64,000 nucleotides of DNA. Origin: Flammeovirga yaeyamensis (GTDB lineage Bacteria; Bacteroidota; Bacteroidia; Cytophagales; Flammeovirgaceae). The notes beneath the pieces were generated by a model. It worked only from the letters and a program-made list of their open reading frames with translations, searched no databases and was not told where the DNA came from. The translations under genes and the position numbers were made by a program. The DNA is taken from contig NZ_CP076132.1 of NCBI RefSeq assembly GCF_018736045.1, positions 1,163,501-1,227,500 of the forward strand, given 5' to 3'. Numbering within the stretch: the first letter of the stretch is position 1; every line of letters starts with the position of its first letter. Below are positions 27,572 to 37,302 of the stretch, piece by piece.

Positions 27572-28336
27572 TTATTGATCAATCCACATTTTGAAGGTGT
27601 TGGCCTTTAATCTGCTGATCATGATTTCCGGTTGTTCATTTGTGGTAAGAAAGACGGCTAACTTTCCTCCAAAGTGATTTTCAAAACTCTTAATACTTTG
27701 AATACTCACAATACAACTTCTATTTACTCTAAAGAAATCTTTTGGATCTAATTGAGATTCCAAGCTTTCCATCGTATGGTTAAGTATGTATTCTTTCCCG
27801 CTAAATAAAACGGCTGTGGTGATATTAGATTCACTTTTTAAATAAGCAATCTCGTTGACATCCAATTTGTAATAGGCCTGTGTTCCTTGTATCAAAAAGC
27901 GTTTTCTATATTCTTTCTTTTCCCCCTGAATAGCTGATAAGATCAATTGGTAATCGATGTCTTCTGATTTACTAGGGGTAATTGTCGCTTCAAGTTTTTC
28001 AATCGCTTTACTTAATTTGTTTTCATCAATTGGCTTTAGAAGATAATCCACACTGTTTACTTCGAATGCTTGGATGGCATATTGATTAAAAGCAGTGGTA
28101 AAAATTATCGGTTGGTTGATCTGTGTTTTATCAAAAATAGAAAATGAAATACCATCTTTTAATTGAATATCCATAAAGATAACATCACATGCATTGGGTT
28201 GATTTGAGAACCACTCTATAGCTGTGCTTACTTTATCAATTTTATCTACTAATTGCCAATCTGGACGAAGCGTTTGAACCATTAATTCTAACATTTCGGC
28301 ATTATACATTTCATCTTCGATAATTAAATACTTCAT
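27572..28336 (-). CDS. LytTR-family response regulator
   Basis: 254 aa. Receiver domain (residues 1-120) with E7/D8, phospho-acceptor D56 (VIFMDIQLKDG), and K in YLLKPID. A LytTR DNA-binding domain occupies ~150-254 (KRFLIQGTQAYYKLDVNEIA, YLKSESNITTAV, FFRVNRSCIVSIQSIKSF). LytTR proteins bind paired 9-bp direct repeats about 21 bp apart. The gene is 9 nt downstream of its kinase. Exactly such a repeat pair lies upstream of the neighbouring efflux operon, making it a plausible target. Confidence 0.94.
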   Translation of the reverse strand: MKYLIIEDEMYNAEMLELMVQTLRPDWQLVDKIDKVSTAIEWFSNQPNACDVIFMDIQLKDGISFSIFDKTQINQPIIFTTAFNQYAIQAFEVNSVDYLLKPIDENKLSKAIEKLEATITPSKSEDIDYQLILSAIQGEKKEYRKRFLIQGTQAYYKLDVNEIAYLKSESNITTAVLFSGKEYILNHTMESLESQLDPKDFFRVNRSCIVSIQSIKSFENHFGGKLAVFLTTNEQPEIMISRLKANTFKMWIDQ

Positions 28337-28345
28337 TTCCTTGGT

Positions 28346-29380
28346 TTATACTAATGGTAATTTTACAGTAAAATGTGTGGTTGATTTATCTATCAATATA
28401 GGTTTATCTACTAAGATGCCAAAGCGCTTTTTTAAGTTTTCTAGGCCCTTCTTAGTGGAGTAAGCTGATTGTTTCTCGTTTAGTGTATTTCGAACTATCA
28501 ATTGATTTCCTTCATCAAATATTTCAATTTTGAGTGGATTTTCTTTATCTGCTATATTGTGTTTTATGGCATTTTCAATAAGTAATTGTAAAGTCATTGG
28601 AGGGATCTCTTTATTTAAGTTTTCCTCAGATAATTTGATATCAAGAAATATGCTATCCTTCGCTCTTTCTTGATGAATGGAAGTGTATTGATTCACAAAC
28701 TCTACCTCTTCTTTTACTTGGATCGTCACCCAATCAGAATGTTGCAAAGCGTATCTACTTATATTGGAAAAGTTAGTGATAAATGTCTTTGCTTCTTCTT
28801 CTTTCTTCAAGACTATCAAAGACTTTAATATACTTAGGTTATTAAAGAAAAAGTGTGGGTTTAATTGATCCTGAAGTGCTTTGTAGCTCATTTCAACTTT
28901 ATCTCTTTTTAGTTTCTCTACTTCAGAAATCATTTCGATTCCTTTATTGATGATTCTAAATAGAATGAATATAAAGCTGATGGAAATGAAAATAATAATA
29001 GAGACCAAAAAGAATAAAACAGTTGCTATGATGGTGTCCCTCTCATAATTAGGAAATTGAATCAATAACATCAAACCACATAGAATGATTAAGGCAGATA
29101 CTGATGAATATCCTAGCTGACTTAAGATTCTTCTTCTAAAGTTCTTTGGTGTAAAGGGGATCTTTTTTTCTAGTTGTTTATCAATCCAAATTACGGATTC
29201 TACTAACAAAACATAGAAGAATGTTCCAGCAATAAATGGAGTTAAAATATTTACACCTTTTGGCGGCCCACCCATTAATTCTAATAATCCATAATTTGAT
29301 GCTAACCCCAATATTATCGTAAGTAATATTCTTTGGATGATAGACTTCCGGGTATATATGTTATCTGGCTGGTGGATCAT
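28346..29380 (-). CDS. LytS/YehU-type membrane sensor histidine kinase
   Basis: 344 aa with four predicted TM helices (~18-36, ~48-66, ~92-110, ~118-143), a short coiled coil, the His_kinase motif LQDQLNPHFFFNNLSILKSL (H176) and a HATPase_c domain (LQLLIENAIKHNI, GLENLKKRFGIL). No separate sensory domain, so it probably senses within or through the membrane. It is first in the two-gene unit with the LytTR regulator. Its promoter must lie in the ~95 nt after the efflux operon hairpin. Confidence 0.93.
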   Translation of the reverse strand: MIHQPDNIYTRKSIIQRILLTIILGLASNYGLLELMGGPPKGVNILTPFIAGTFFYVLLVESVIWIDKQLEKKIPFTPKNFRRRILSQLGYSSVSALIILCGLMLLIQFPNYERDTIIATVLFFLVSIIIFISISFIFILFRIINKGIEMISEVEKLKRDKVEMSYKALQDQLNPHFFFNNLSILKSLIVLKKEEEAKTFITNFSNISRYALQHSDWVTIQVKEEVEFVNQYTSIHQERAKDSIFLDIKLSEENLNKEIPPMTLQLLIENAIKHNIADKENPLKIEIFDEGNQLIVRNTLNEKQSAYSTKKGLENLKKRFGILVDKPILIDKSTTHFTVKLPLV

Positions 29381-29396
29381 ATTCTCTAATTTAAAA

Positions 29397-29434
29397 ACAC
29401 TATACCAAAAGTAGAAAAACTTTCGATATAGTGT
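29397..29434 (-). terminator. Terminator of RND efflux operon
   Basis: Nested stem: outer ACACTATA/TATAGTGT (29397-29404, 29427-29434), inner AAAGT/ACTTT. On the minus strand it is followed by U5, 42 nt after the tolC-like gene stop. Confidence 0.75.
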
Positions 29435-29475
29435 AATTTACTTGGATACAACGACTATCTAAAACTCAATTAAAA

Positions 29476-30807
29476 CTAATTAATAGGAGGGTTTTCTATC
29501 TGACCTGTGGCACGAAGCCACTTTGTTTTTAATACTTCATGATTTTTTAAAGCGAGGATCAACTCAAACTGCATTTTTAATAACTCAGATTGTGATTGTA
29601 AAACATCAGTAGTAGTATTTAAACCTGATGAAAAACTCACTTTGGTTTCTTCTAAACTTTCTTCTGCCTGCTCGATGTTCTCTTGAGCAATGGCGATCGA
29701 TCTTTTATTTTCATCTAATTGATACCCAATCTGACGTATCTCAATAGATATCATTTCTGTAGCATTGTCTTTTTGATGAATGGCCTCTTGTGTTTTTAAA
29801 CGTGCTACAGTCATTTTTTCTTTACTTTCTTTGAAGTGGAAAATCGGAATTTTAACGGCTCCACCAACCACACCAATGGGGTCGATATTATCTAAACCAT
29901 TGTTGCCATAGATATAAGCACCACCAGCCATAACACCCACTTGTGGTAAATAATCTGCTTTTGTCGACTTCTGTTCCAATACACTAATTTGAACTTGATT
30001 CTCTAAAAGCTTTATTTCTGATCTTTGCGATAATCCAGTTTCTACTCCTTCTTGAATATTGTATTGCTGTTCGTTAAAATCTAATTGATCAAAGAAATCA
30101 AATTGACTTTCATCTTCTACACCAATAATCTGACTTAAAAAGAGTTTAGCCAATTTTACTTGATTTTCGGCTTTTACTTGCTCTAATTCAGCTTGATTTT
30201 TTTGTACACTTACTTTTAGTTTTTCACTTAAAGGAAGAAGACCTTCCGAATACATCAAGTCCATTTGAGATTCCAAACTGTCCAACATTTCCACATAGGT
30301 TTTTGTCAGCTTTACACCTTCTTTGGCTGCAATTACATTCCAATAGGCTTCATCTGTTTTCTCTACCAATTGAGCATAGGTTAACTTATAGTTTTCCTGA
30401 CTCATCTCTTTTCCCAATTTGGCTTGGGCATTTACCGCTTTTATTTTACCGCCAGTGTATACAGGTTGTACCGCAAATACGCCAGCAGTAAGAATACTTG
30501 GCTTGTCTACTCCAATAGCAGGGATACTTGGTCCTCCAGGAATAGACATTCCAGGGAATAAATCCAATTCTAAAGTAGGCATCATAATACCAGTTGCAGA
30601 ACCTTCAATACTCGGTAAATAAGCTTTCTTTGCCAACTTGTAATTGGCTTCTGCTTCTTGAATCTTTAAAGCAGCTGTCTTTAGGTCTCTATTATGAGAT
30701 AAGGCCATTGCTCTACAATCCTCTAAAGACAAAGTTTCTTGTGCTTGAACGTTTGAGGTGATCATTAACCACCCCAAAACGTAAAGCATTAATTTATAAT
30801 TACTCAT
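29476..30807 (-). CDS. TolC-family outer-membrane efflux protein
   Basis: 443 aa with a signal peptide (cleavage near VQAQ, residue ~23) followed by TLSLEDCRAMALSHNRDLKT, the usual start of TolC repeats. Two long helical repeats contain KLKVSVQKNQAELEQVKAEN and SSGLNTTTDVLQSQSELLKM. It forms the outer-membrane channel of the tripartite pump. Third gene of the operon, 11 nt after the RND permease. Confidence 0.93.
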   Translation of the reverse strand: MSNYKLMLYVLGWLMITSNVQAQETLSLEDCRAMALSHNRDLKTAALKIQEAEANYKLAKKAYLPSIEGSATGIMMPTLELDLFPGMSIPGGPSIPAIGVDKPSILTAGVFAVQPVYTGGKIKAVNAQAKLGKEMSQENYKLTYAQLVEKTDEAYWNVIAAKEGVKLTKTYVEMLDSLESQMDLMYSEGLLPLSEKLKVSVQKNQAELEQVKAENQVKLAKLFLSQIIGVEDESQFDFFDQLDFNEQQYNIQEGVETGLSQRSEIKLLENQVQISVLEQKSTKADYLPQVGVMAGGAYIYGNNGLDNIDPIGVVGGAVKIPIFHFKESKEKMTVARLKTQEAIHQKDNATEMISIEIRQIGYQLDENKRSIAIAQENIEQAEESLEETKVSFSSGLNTTTDVLQSQSELLKMQFELILALKNHEVLKTKWLRATGQIENPPIN

Positions 30808-30818
30808 TGTGTTTCTAA

Positions 30819-33800
30819 TTATTTTACCTCAATTCGATACATGAAAGCATAGAGTACTGGGATCACCATAAGAGTGATTAGTGTACCTACTAATAAACCT
30901 GACATGATTGTTAAAGCGAGTGCCCCAAACATTGGATCGGAAAGCAATGGAATCATACCTAAAATAGTAGTCATCGAAGCCATCATCACTGGACGCATTC
31001 TAGACATAGCTGCATCCACAGTAGCATCCAACCTACTTTTTCCTTCTTCTAAACCAATGTTGATTTCGTCCAAAAGCACGATCGCATTTTTGATAATCAT
31101 ACCAATCAAACCTAAGGCACCGATAATGGCCATAAAGTCGAAGAACATACCAGTGATGTTGAAACCGATACTCACACCAACAAAGGCAAATGGAATCATC
31201 ATGAATACAATCAAAGACTGCTTTAGGTTATTGAACAACGCAATAGTGATGATAACAATAAGTCCTATGGCTAATGGGAAGTATTTGAATAAAGCTTTAT
31301 TGGCATCGTCTTGAACACCTACCATACCACCATAAGTAATACTATATCCGTGAGGTAAGTGAATCGCTTCAATATCCTCTTTGATATCACTCATTAACTC
31401 TACACCCGTGAATCCCTCTTTTACATCACTTTCTACGCTAAGGCATCTTGTTCCATCTTTTCTTTTGATGGCATAATCTTCTAAATCGACTTTGATAGAA
31501 TCAGTCACTTGGGCCAAAGGAACACTAAACTGAGATCGTTCACCCCAAACAGGAACACTGCCAATATTCTCGATGTTTTCATCCAGAGTCGATTTACTTT
31601 TCAAGACAATAGGTACTTGATTTTTACCCTCGTAAAGTGCACCGATTGGAATTCCTTCAGTCTGTATTTGTAGAGAACGACCCATGTCTAATCTTGTAAT
31701 GCCTAATCTTTGTGCATGTTCTAAAGAATACTCAGGAGTGATTTTTTTCGATTTATTTCCCCAGTTATCTGTAACATTTTTCGACTTTTCACTATTCAGT
31801 AAAATCACTTTTGCTTGGTTGCCAAGCTCTCTTAATACCGCCGGGTCTGGGCCTCTAAATTCAACGGATAACTCAGAACCTTCGAATGAAGCACCATACT
31901 CTAATAATCTATAATGTGCATGCGGGTAGTGATCATCAAGATATTGTTGTACTTGAGGGATGACCTCATGAACACTTTCCACTGTTTTTGTTTCAATAAT
32001 GAATTCTCCATAGTTAGAACCACCATTTGACATTGGTCGCATCAATGTAAAACGTGCTGGAGGACGGCCTAAAGAAAGCGTGATGTTCTTGATATCATCA
32101 ATTAGTTTTAGATCTCCTTCGATCTCCAACATTTCCTTTTCTACAGCATTTAGATTACTTCCTTCAGGTAATTCGTATTCAACAACAAACTGATCGTATG
32201 GGATTTTCGGCATGAAATCAATTCTCATATATTTCATTCCATATAAAGACCCAATTAATATTATTGAGATTCCAATTAAGAAAGCACTATTGTGTTTTAA
32301 AGCATACAATAAGGATCCTCTAAACGTTTTGTAGATTCTGTTATCATATGGTGTAGGTTGACCTTCTTGTCTCTTATTTCCTTCTTTTCTGTAGAAGAAT
32401 TTAGCCATGAATGGGGTTTGTATCATGGCAAATACCCAACTCAATAATAGTGAGATGACTAATACGGTGAATAATGAACTCAAGAATTCACCTGCCGAGT
32501 GGGGGGCCATGGCCAATGGGAAGAAAGCTAAAATGGCAATCAAAGTTGCACCAAGAAGTGGCATTGCTGTTTTCTTAGCCGTACTCACAAAAGCCAATTT
32601 AGGGTTGATTCCTTTTTTTAGGTCAACTAAAATACCATCGGCAACCACAATAGAGTTATCCACCAGCATGCCCATTGCTAAGATAATAGCCGCCAAAGTG
32701 ACTCTATGTAATGGCAAGTTGATGGTCAACATAACGATTAGTGTACCCAAAATTGTGAACAATAATCCACTCGATATCAAAAGGCCAGAACGATAACCCA
32801 TTGCTAGCAATAGAATAACTATTACAATAGCGATAGAAATGACTAAGTTGAAGACGAAATCGTTTACCGCCACTTCTACTCTTTGAGGCTGAGAATAAAT
32901 CTCTTTAATCTGAATTCCTGCAGGAAGTTCTTCTTGTAGTTCTTGCATTCTTTGATCCAATCGATCACCTAATTCAACTACATTAATTCCCGATTCGTTT
33001 GAGAAACCTAATGCTAAAGCTTGTTTTCCATTAAAGTAAACACCCTCACGTTTTGGAGCGAAGAAACCTCTTTTTACGGTCGCAATATCTCCCAATCGGA
33101 AAGATCCACCTTGTGGAATCTGAATGATGAGATTTTCAACATCAGCGATATCATTAAACTTGCTTTCAACATTGATACGCATCGACAATGCATCAACATC
33201 TAGGTTTCCAGCATTGGCAATTTCACTTTGGTTTTTCATTGCCATAGCAATAAACATGGGATTGATCTTCATACCTGCCAACTTCTCTTGGTTGAAAAGT
33301 ATTTCGATCGATTCCGTTTGTGTACCAAAGATCTGAGAACGTCGAACGCCTTCTACTTTTAAGATTTCTCTCTCAATAAGTTCAGTGTATTTCTGAAGTT
33401 TCGGCAGGGTATAACCTTCAGAAGTAATAGCATACAACATTCCATAAGTATCCGCAAAGTCGTCGTTTACAATTGGAGTGTAAGCCCCCTGAGGAAGCAT
33501 CATTTCCACATCTTTCACCTTTCTTCTCAAGTGATCCCAAAGCTGAGGAAGATCGTCTGTATCTACATTTTGTTGGATATCAATTTGTATTACTGACAAT
33601 CCTGCTGATGATGTAGAAGTGACTTTATCTATATGTTCTAATTTCATGATGCCTCTTTCCAAGACATCAGTCACTTCTAGTTCTACTTCGTGCTGAGTTG
33701 CACCAGGATAAGCTGTAATAACAATCGCCGATTTGATAGGAATTTCAGCATCCTCTAATTTCCCGATATTGAGGTAAGAAAATACCCCTCCAATAAGCAC

Positions 33801-33854
33801 TGCTACTAATAATGAAGTGATCAGTGCTTTTTGGTCTAATAATTTTTCTAACAT
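30819..33854 (-). CDS. RND efflux permease (AcrB/HAE family)
   Basis: 1011 aa, proton-driven inner-membrane exporter with 12 predicted TM helices and two large periplasmic loops. Hallmarks: AEIPIKSAIVITAYPGATQ at the N terminus, TM4 ILAMGMLVDNSIVVADGI with a single acidic residue, and ALGLIGMIIKNAIVLLDEIN near the C terminus. Drug or metabolite specificity cannot be read. Its ATG overlaps the adaptor stop by one base (TAATG), indicating coupled translation. A 146-aa frame on the opposite strand is a shadow. Confidence 0.95.
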   Translation of the reverse strand: MLEKLLDQKALITSLLVAVLIGGVFSYLNIGKLEDAEIPIKSAIVITAYPGATQHEVELEVTDVLERGIMKLEHIDKVTSTSSAGLSVIQIDIQQNVDTDDLPQLWDHLRRKVKDVEMMLPQGAYTPIVNDDFADTYGMLYAITSEGYTLPKLQKYTELIEREILKVEGVRRSQIFGTQTESIEILFNQEKLAGMKINPMFIAMAMKNQSEIANAGNLDVDALSMRINVESKFNDIADVENLIIQIPQGGSFRLGDIATVKRGFFAPKREGVYFNGKQALALGFSNESGINVVELGDRLDQRMQELQEELPAGIQIKEIYSQPQRVEVAVNDFVFNLVISIAIVIVILLLAMGYRSGLLISSGLLFTILGTLIVMLTINLPLHRVTLAAIILAMGMLVDNSIVVADGILVDLKKGINPKLAFVSTAKKTAMPLLGATLIAILAFFPLAMAPHSAGEFLSSLFTVLVISLLLSWVFAMIQTPFMAKFFYRKEGNKRQEGQPTPYDNRIYKTFRGSLLYALKHNSAFLIGISIILIGSLYGMKYMRIDFMPKIPYDQFVVEYELPEGSNLNAVEKEMLEIEGDLKLIDDIKNITLSLGRPPARFTLMRPMSNGGSNYGEFIIETKTVESVHEVIPQVQQYLDDHYPHAHYRLLEYGASFEGSELSVEFRGPDPAVLRELGNQAKVILLNSEKSKNVTDNWGNKSKKITPEYSLEHAQRLGITRLDMGRSLQIQTEGIPIGALYEGKNQVPIVLKSKSTLDENIENIGSVPVWGERSQFSVPLAQVTDSIKVDLEDYAIKRKDGTRCLSVESDVKEGFTGVELMSDIKEDIEAIHLPHGYSITYGGMVGVQDDANKALFKYFPLAIGLIVIITIALFNNLKQSLIVFMMIPFAFVGVSIGFNITGMFFDFMAIIGALGLIGMIIKNAIVLLDEINIGLEEGKSRLDATVDAAMSRMRPVMMASMTTILGMIPLLSDPMFGALALTIMSGLLVGTLITLMVIPVLYAFMYRIEVK

Positions 33855-34909
33855 TATAGCAGCCCTCCGATATTCGTTTTAGATGGTTTTTGAATAGGTG
33901 CTACTTTTTGATTTTCGATTAAATCATATACACCTGCCACAACAATTTTCTCTTCTGTTTGTAAACCTGAAAGCACTTCTACTCTTCCATCTTTTAATGG
34001 TTTTCCAAGTACTACATTTCTTTTCTTCAGTTTATTTCCGTTTTGAATGACCCAAACCGAAGTTTTTTGATTTCCATCAAATACAGCAGACAATGGAACA
34101 GATAGGGGAGTGTCTTTACTTTCTAAAGTCACCGAAGTGATACCCAACATTCCAGACTTGATTCGTTTGTCTTGGCTATCCAATAAGAAAGTCAGTTCAT
34201 ATAAATCGTCAGGACCAGCTTTCTTACTTATCGTTTTAAACTCCAATGGTAAGTCTGCTAATTGAAGGCTTTGAATATCCAACTTTGCTTCCTTAATATA
34301 CTGTACCAAGTAAAGCTGAGAAGAAGGGACTTTTGTACTCACTTCTAAAGAGGATACATCGATCATAGAAACCACAGGAACTCCTGGTCCAACAGTAGTA
34401 TGATCATTTATAAATTTTGAAGAGATATAACCCGAAATTGGAGCTCTTAAATCTGTATCGTATAATTGATTTTGAGCATTCTCGTAAGCAATTTTAGCAA
34501 GTGTCACTCCCGATTTAATCTTGTCATAGGTATTTTCCGGAAGCTTATTTTTATCGTATAATTTTTGATAACGATCTAACTCCTTCTTGGCTTGTTGATA
34601 TTGTGTTTTTGTTTGTTCTAACTGCAGTAAATAATCACGTTGATCGATTTGTGCAATGATCTGACCTTTCTTTACATAATCCCCTTGCTTCACTCTCACC
34701 TTTTGAACGGGGCCACCCACTCTAAAAGACATCACAATTTCAGTTTTCTCTTTTACCTGACTGTTGAAAGTGACATCAGATGATAAGTGATGATTGGAGA
34801 CAGTCTCCGTTTTTACATATTTAATTTTTTCCTGAGATGTATCGTTCGCCGTTTGAGTACAGCTGATCATTAGTCCTCCCATTAATAGTAATCCAAGTAT
34901 TTTTTTCAT
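33854..34909 (-). CDS. RND efflux periplasmic adaptor, lipoprotein
   Basis: 351 aa with lipobox LMIS-Cys17, so lipid-anchored. Membrane-fusion protein layout: lipoyl half-motifs (VGGPVQKVRVKQGDYVKKGQ and LRAPISGYISSKF), a helical hairpin (QTKTQYQQAKKELDRYQKLY), then beta-barrel and membrane-proximal domains. First gene of the adaptor-permease-TolC operon, with a -7 box and a direct-repeat pair upstream. Confidence 0.94.
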   Translation of the reverse strand: MKKILGLLLMGGLMISCTQTANDTSQEKIKYVKTETVSNHHLSSDVTFNSQVKEKTEIVMSFRVGGPVQKVRVKQGDYVKKGQIIAQIDQRDYLLQLEQTKTQYQQAKKELDRYQKLYDKNKLPENTYDKIKSGVTLAKIAYENAQNQLYDTDLRAPISGYISSKFINDHTTVGPGVPVVSMIDVSSLEVSTKVPSSQLYLVQYIKEAKLDIQSLQLADLPLEFKTISKKAGPDDLYELTFLLDSQDKRIKSGMLGITSVTLESKDTPLSVPLSAVFDGNQKTSVWVIQNGNKLKKRNVVLGKPLKDGRVEVLSGLQTEEKIVVAGVYDLIENQKVAPIQKPSKTNIGGLL

Positions 34910-34943
34910 GATTGATGATTTTTGATTTGTCTTAATGACGCCT

Positions 34944-35015
34944 CAAAAGTATTTCAATGGGAGAGGGTATTTATTTTAAAATGACTGAAGTGATAGAATT
35001 AAGAAGTGAAGTGAT
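34944..35015 (-). promoter_or_regulatory. Efflux operon promoter with LytTR-like direct repeats
   Basis: Minus-strand TACTTTTG (34944-34951) fits the -7 consensus, 35 nt before the adaptor ATG. Upstream, plus-strand TGAAGTGAT occurs exactly twice, at 34986-34994 and 35007-35015, a 21-bp period with 12-bp spacing. Paired 9-bp direct repeats at two helical turns is the known geometry of LytTR-type sites, and a LytTR regulator is encoded just past the operon. The 9-mer itself does not match the classical AgrA-type consensus closely. Confidence 0.5.
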
Positions 35016-35045
35016 CAAATTGATAGGTGAAAAAAACAGGTGAAA

Positions 35046-35083
35046 TAAAAAATCCTGTAAATATGCTACGATATCTACAGGAT
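35046..35083 (-). terminator. Terminator of ppk2
   Basis: ATCCTGTA-ATAT stem with one A/C mismatch and a 6-nt loop. On the minus strand it is followed by a U6 tract, a few bases after the ppk2 stop. Confidence 0.8.
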
Positions 35084-35089
35084 CTTCTT

Positions 35090-35893
35090 TTAGTATTTAT
35101 CCGGAACAAACGTCTGTTCATCCAGCGGAGGTCTAACATACCCTTCCTTATTAATTGGAGGGAGGTCGATTTTCTTATACTTGATTTCTTTATAAGGGAC
35201 TTTCGATAAAAAGTGACTGATACAGTTCAATCTAGCTTTCTTCTTGTCGTCTGCTTTGACCACAAACCAAGGCGATTGTTTGGTATCGGTGTAAGCAAAC
35301 ATATTGTCTTTTGCTTTAGAATATTCTACCCACTTTGCCCTAGACTCTAAATCCATTTCCGAGAACTTCCATCGTTTTATAGAAGAATTGATACGTTCTG
35401 CGAAACGCTTTTCTTGCTCTTCATCAGAAACAGAGAACCAGTATTTAATTAAAATGATGCCGGAACGAATCAACATTCTTTCGAATTCAGGACAAGTTCT
35501 TAAGAATTCTTGATATTGATCGGGAGTACAGAAGCCCATGACATGTTCTACACCGGCTCTGTTGTACCAACTTCTATCGAATAAAACAATTTCTCCTGCC
35601 GCAGGAAGATGAGGCACATATCTTTGGAAATACCACTGAGATTTTTCTTTTTCGGTAGGAACGCCAAGGGCCACAATTTTCGCCACACGCGGATTTAGTT
35701 TTTCTGTAATTCTTTTAATTACACCACCTTTTCCAGCGGCATCTCTACCTTCAAAAATAACGACTACTTTTAACCCTTCTTTCTTTACCCACTCTTGCAT
35801 TTTAACCAATTCGGTCTGCAATTTTTCTAACTCACCTTCGTAATAGTCTTTTTGTAGTTTTCCTTTCTTGGTGTATTTCTCTTCTTTGCTCAT
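35090..35893 (-). CDS. ppk2: Polyphosphate kinase 2
   Basis: Phosphorylates nucleoside diphosphates (or monophosphates) from polyphosphate. 267 aa, one-domain PPK2. Walker A GRDAAGKGG (~48-56), lid region NPRVAKIVALGVPTEKEKSQ, Walker B VLFDRSWYNRAGVEHVMGF. The short single-domain length fits class I or III; which nucleotide it prefers cannot be decided by eye. Followed downstream by a terminator; rnhA lies 31 nt upstream on the same strand. Confidence 0.94.
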   Translation of the reverse strand: MSKEEKYTKKGKLQKDYYEGELEKLQTELVKMQEWVKKEGLKVVVIFEGRDAAGKGGVIKRITEKLNPRVAKIVALGVPTEKEKSQWYFQRYVPHLPAAGEIVLFDRSWYNRAGVEHVMGFCTPDQYQEFLRTCPEFERMLIRSGIILIKYWFSVSDEEQEKRFAERINSSIKRWKFSEMDLESRAKWVEYSKAKDNMFAYTDTKQSPWFVVKADDKKKARLNCISHFLSKVPYKEIKYKKIDLPPINKEGYVRPPLDEQTFVPDKY

Positions 35894-35924
35894 CTATGCG
35901 GTATTTTAGGTTAAATTTTGATGT

Positions 35925-36569
35925 CTACTTTCTACCAAAATCAGCAGGAATTTCCCCCCAATGCTTGGTTTCCCATTTTCGAATAGGATTCATATATGTA
36001 TTCGTCTCCAACCATTTGATAGCTCTGTCGATCATATCAAATAATTGAGCGTTTTTATTATTCTTTTCTAATGTTGTTTTGATCTTCTTTTCTCTGACCC
36101 ACTTCATCGCTGTACGACTATCAGTATATACTATTGTCTGATCGTACTTATGTTGTTTTAGGTAAGCCAATGCGTGAACAATACCTAAAAACTCACCTAT
36201 ATTATTTGTACCATCCTCATAGGGTCCCTGAATAAATAGTTGCTGACCATTCTCTAACCAAACCCCTCTATATTCCATGGGGCCTCTTGCTCCAGAACAA
36301 GCAGCATCAACGGCTAAGCTATTGTTCATAATAGGTAACCCTACTGTTGGATCATAAATCTGCTTCGGTTTTTCTCCTGCTTTTTTCTTTACAATATATT
36401 CTGCAGGATTCCCTTTAAAAGCAATTTCAGCCTCTCTTAAAGAATCAAAAGATTTATATTTCGCACCTTTTACTCCTTGCACATGTTTTTGGCATTCTGC
36501 CCATGTCTTATACACACCGGGAGTTCCACCCGACCACACTACATAAAACTTTTGTTTCTTATTCGCCAT
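35925..36569 (-). CDS. rnhA: RNase HI with N-terminal viroplasmin (RNA/DNA-hybrid-binding) domain
   Basis: 214 aa. The N-terminal ~45 residues (FYVVWSGGTPGVYKTWAECQ) are a caulimovirus-viroplasmin/HBD domain that binds hybrids, as in eukaryotic RNase H1. The catalytic RNase H domain has D88 (AVDAACSGARG), E126 (NNIGEFLGIVHAL) and D150 (IVYTDSRTAMKW). It degrades RNA in RNA-DNA hybrids, removing primers and R-loops. Lies 31 nt upstream of ppk2, possibly co-transcribed. Confidence 0.95.
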   Translation of the reverse strand: MANKKQKFYVVWSGGTPGVYKTWAECQKHVQGVKGAKYKSFDSLREAEIAFKGNPAEYIVKKKAGEKPKQIYDPTVGLPIMNNSLAVDAACSGARGPMEYRGVWLENGQQLFIQGPYEDGTNNIGEFLGIVHALAYLKQHKYDQTIVYTDSRTAMKWVREKKIKTTLEKNNKNAQLFDMIDRAIKWLETNTYMNPIRKWETKHWGEIPADFGRK

Positions 36570-36666
36570 TGTTTTTACTTAATTAACCTATGAATTTAAG
36601 CATTACTTTTTGGATGAAAAAGAAACTAAGAAAGGAGATTTGAATAATTCTTTCAGTTTGATGATT

Positions 36667-37167
36667 TTACAATTCCAATTCATGCTGATGCCATTCGACC
36701 TCATCTTCCTTAAAAGAATGCGTAAAGGCAAAGCCTAGCTTTTCAATCACTCTTTTTGATGCTGAATTGTGTATCATACATCTAGCCACCACTTTTTTCA
36801 CCTCTTTCTTTTTTGCCCATTCTAAACAAGCAATAGCCGCTTCAGTAGCAAACCCTTTATTCCAAGCATTGTGCATCAAGCGAAAACCAATATCCACTTC
36901 TTGGGTATCAGGATGATATTTTAAACCACACCATCCAATGTATTTATCAGTTGATTTGAGTCGAATGGTCCAGCGACCCATTCCATGAAGTTCATAATCA
37001 TTATACTTTCTGATAAAAGACAGCGTTTCTTCTAGATTTTTAAATGCTACATCACCTGTAAATCGCATGACTTCGGGATCCGAATTGAGAAGGAAAAAAC
37101 CTTCAGCATCTCTCTTAGAGAATTCAGAAAAGGTCAATCTTGAGGTGTTTAAAGGTAGTTTTGTCAT
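36667..37167 (-). CDS. GNAT N-acetyltransferase (RimJ/RimL-like)
   Basis: 166 aa of the Acetyltransf_3 type: opening TSRLTFSEFSKRDAEGFF, DPEVMRFTGDV, WTIRLKSTDKYIGWCGLKY, EVDIGFRLMHNAWNKGFATE (acetyl-CoA pyrophosphate loop N-x-G-x-A) and NSASKRVIEKLGF. Substrate unknown: such proteins acetylate ribosomal protein N-termini, antibiotics or small amines. Single gene on the minus strand, 97 nt from rnhA. Confidence 0.9.
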   Translation of the reverse strand: MTKLPLNTSRLTFSEFSKRDAEGFFLLNSDPEVMRFTGDVAFKNLEETLSFIRKYNDYELHGMGRWTIRLKSTDKYIGWCGLKYHPDTQEVDIGFRLMHNAWNKGFATEAAIACLEWAKKKEVKKVVARCMIHNSASKRVIEKLGFAFTHSFKEDEVEWHQHELEL

Positions 37168-37302
37168 GTTTAGATGAAGAAAAAAAGTAGGATAAATAAG
37201 AATAACAATTATTTGAAATCAGTAAAATGTTGAAAAACAGATTCAATAACCGATTTTTTTTGAAAAAATGATCAACTTTTTAAAAGGTATCCTAGAAAAA
37301 AC

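Noticed and set aside
30874-31314. 146-aa plus-strand ORF inside the RND permease gene
   Set aside because: Opposite-strand shadow; the permease frame is intact and highly recognisable, and the antisense translation is low-complexity Ile/Ser-rich.
32407-32796. 129-aa plus-strand ORF inside the RND permease gene
   Set aside because: Opposite-strand shadow of a conserved TM region; no promoter box or context.
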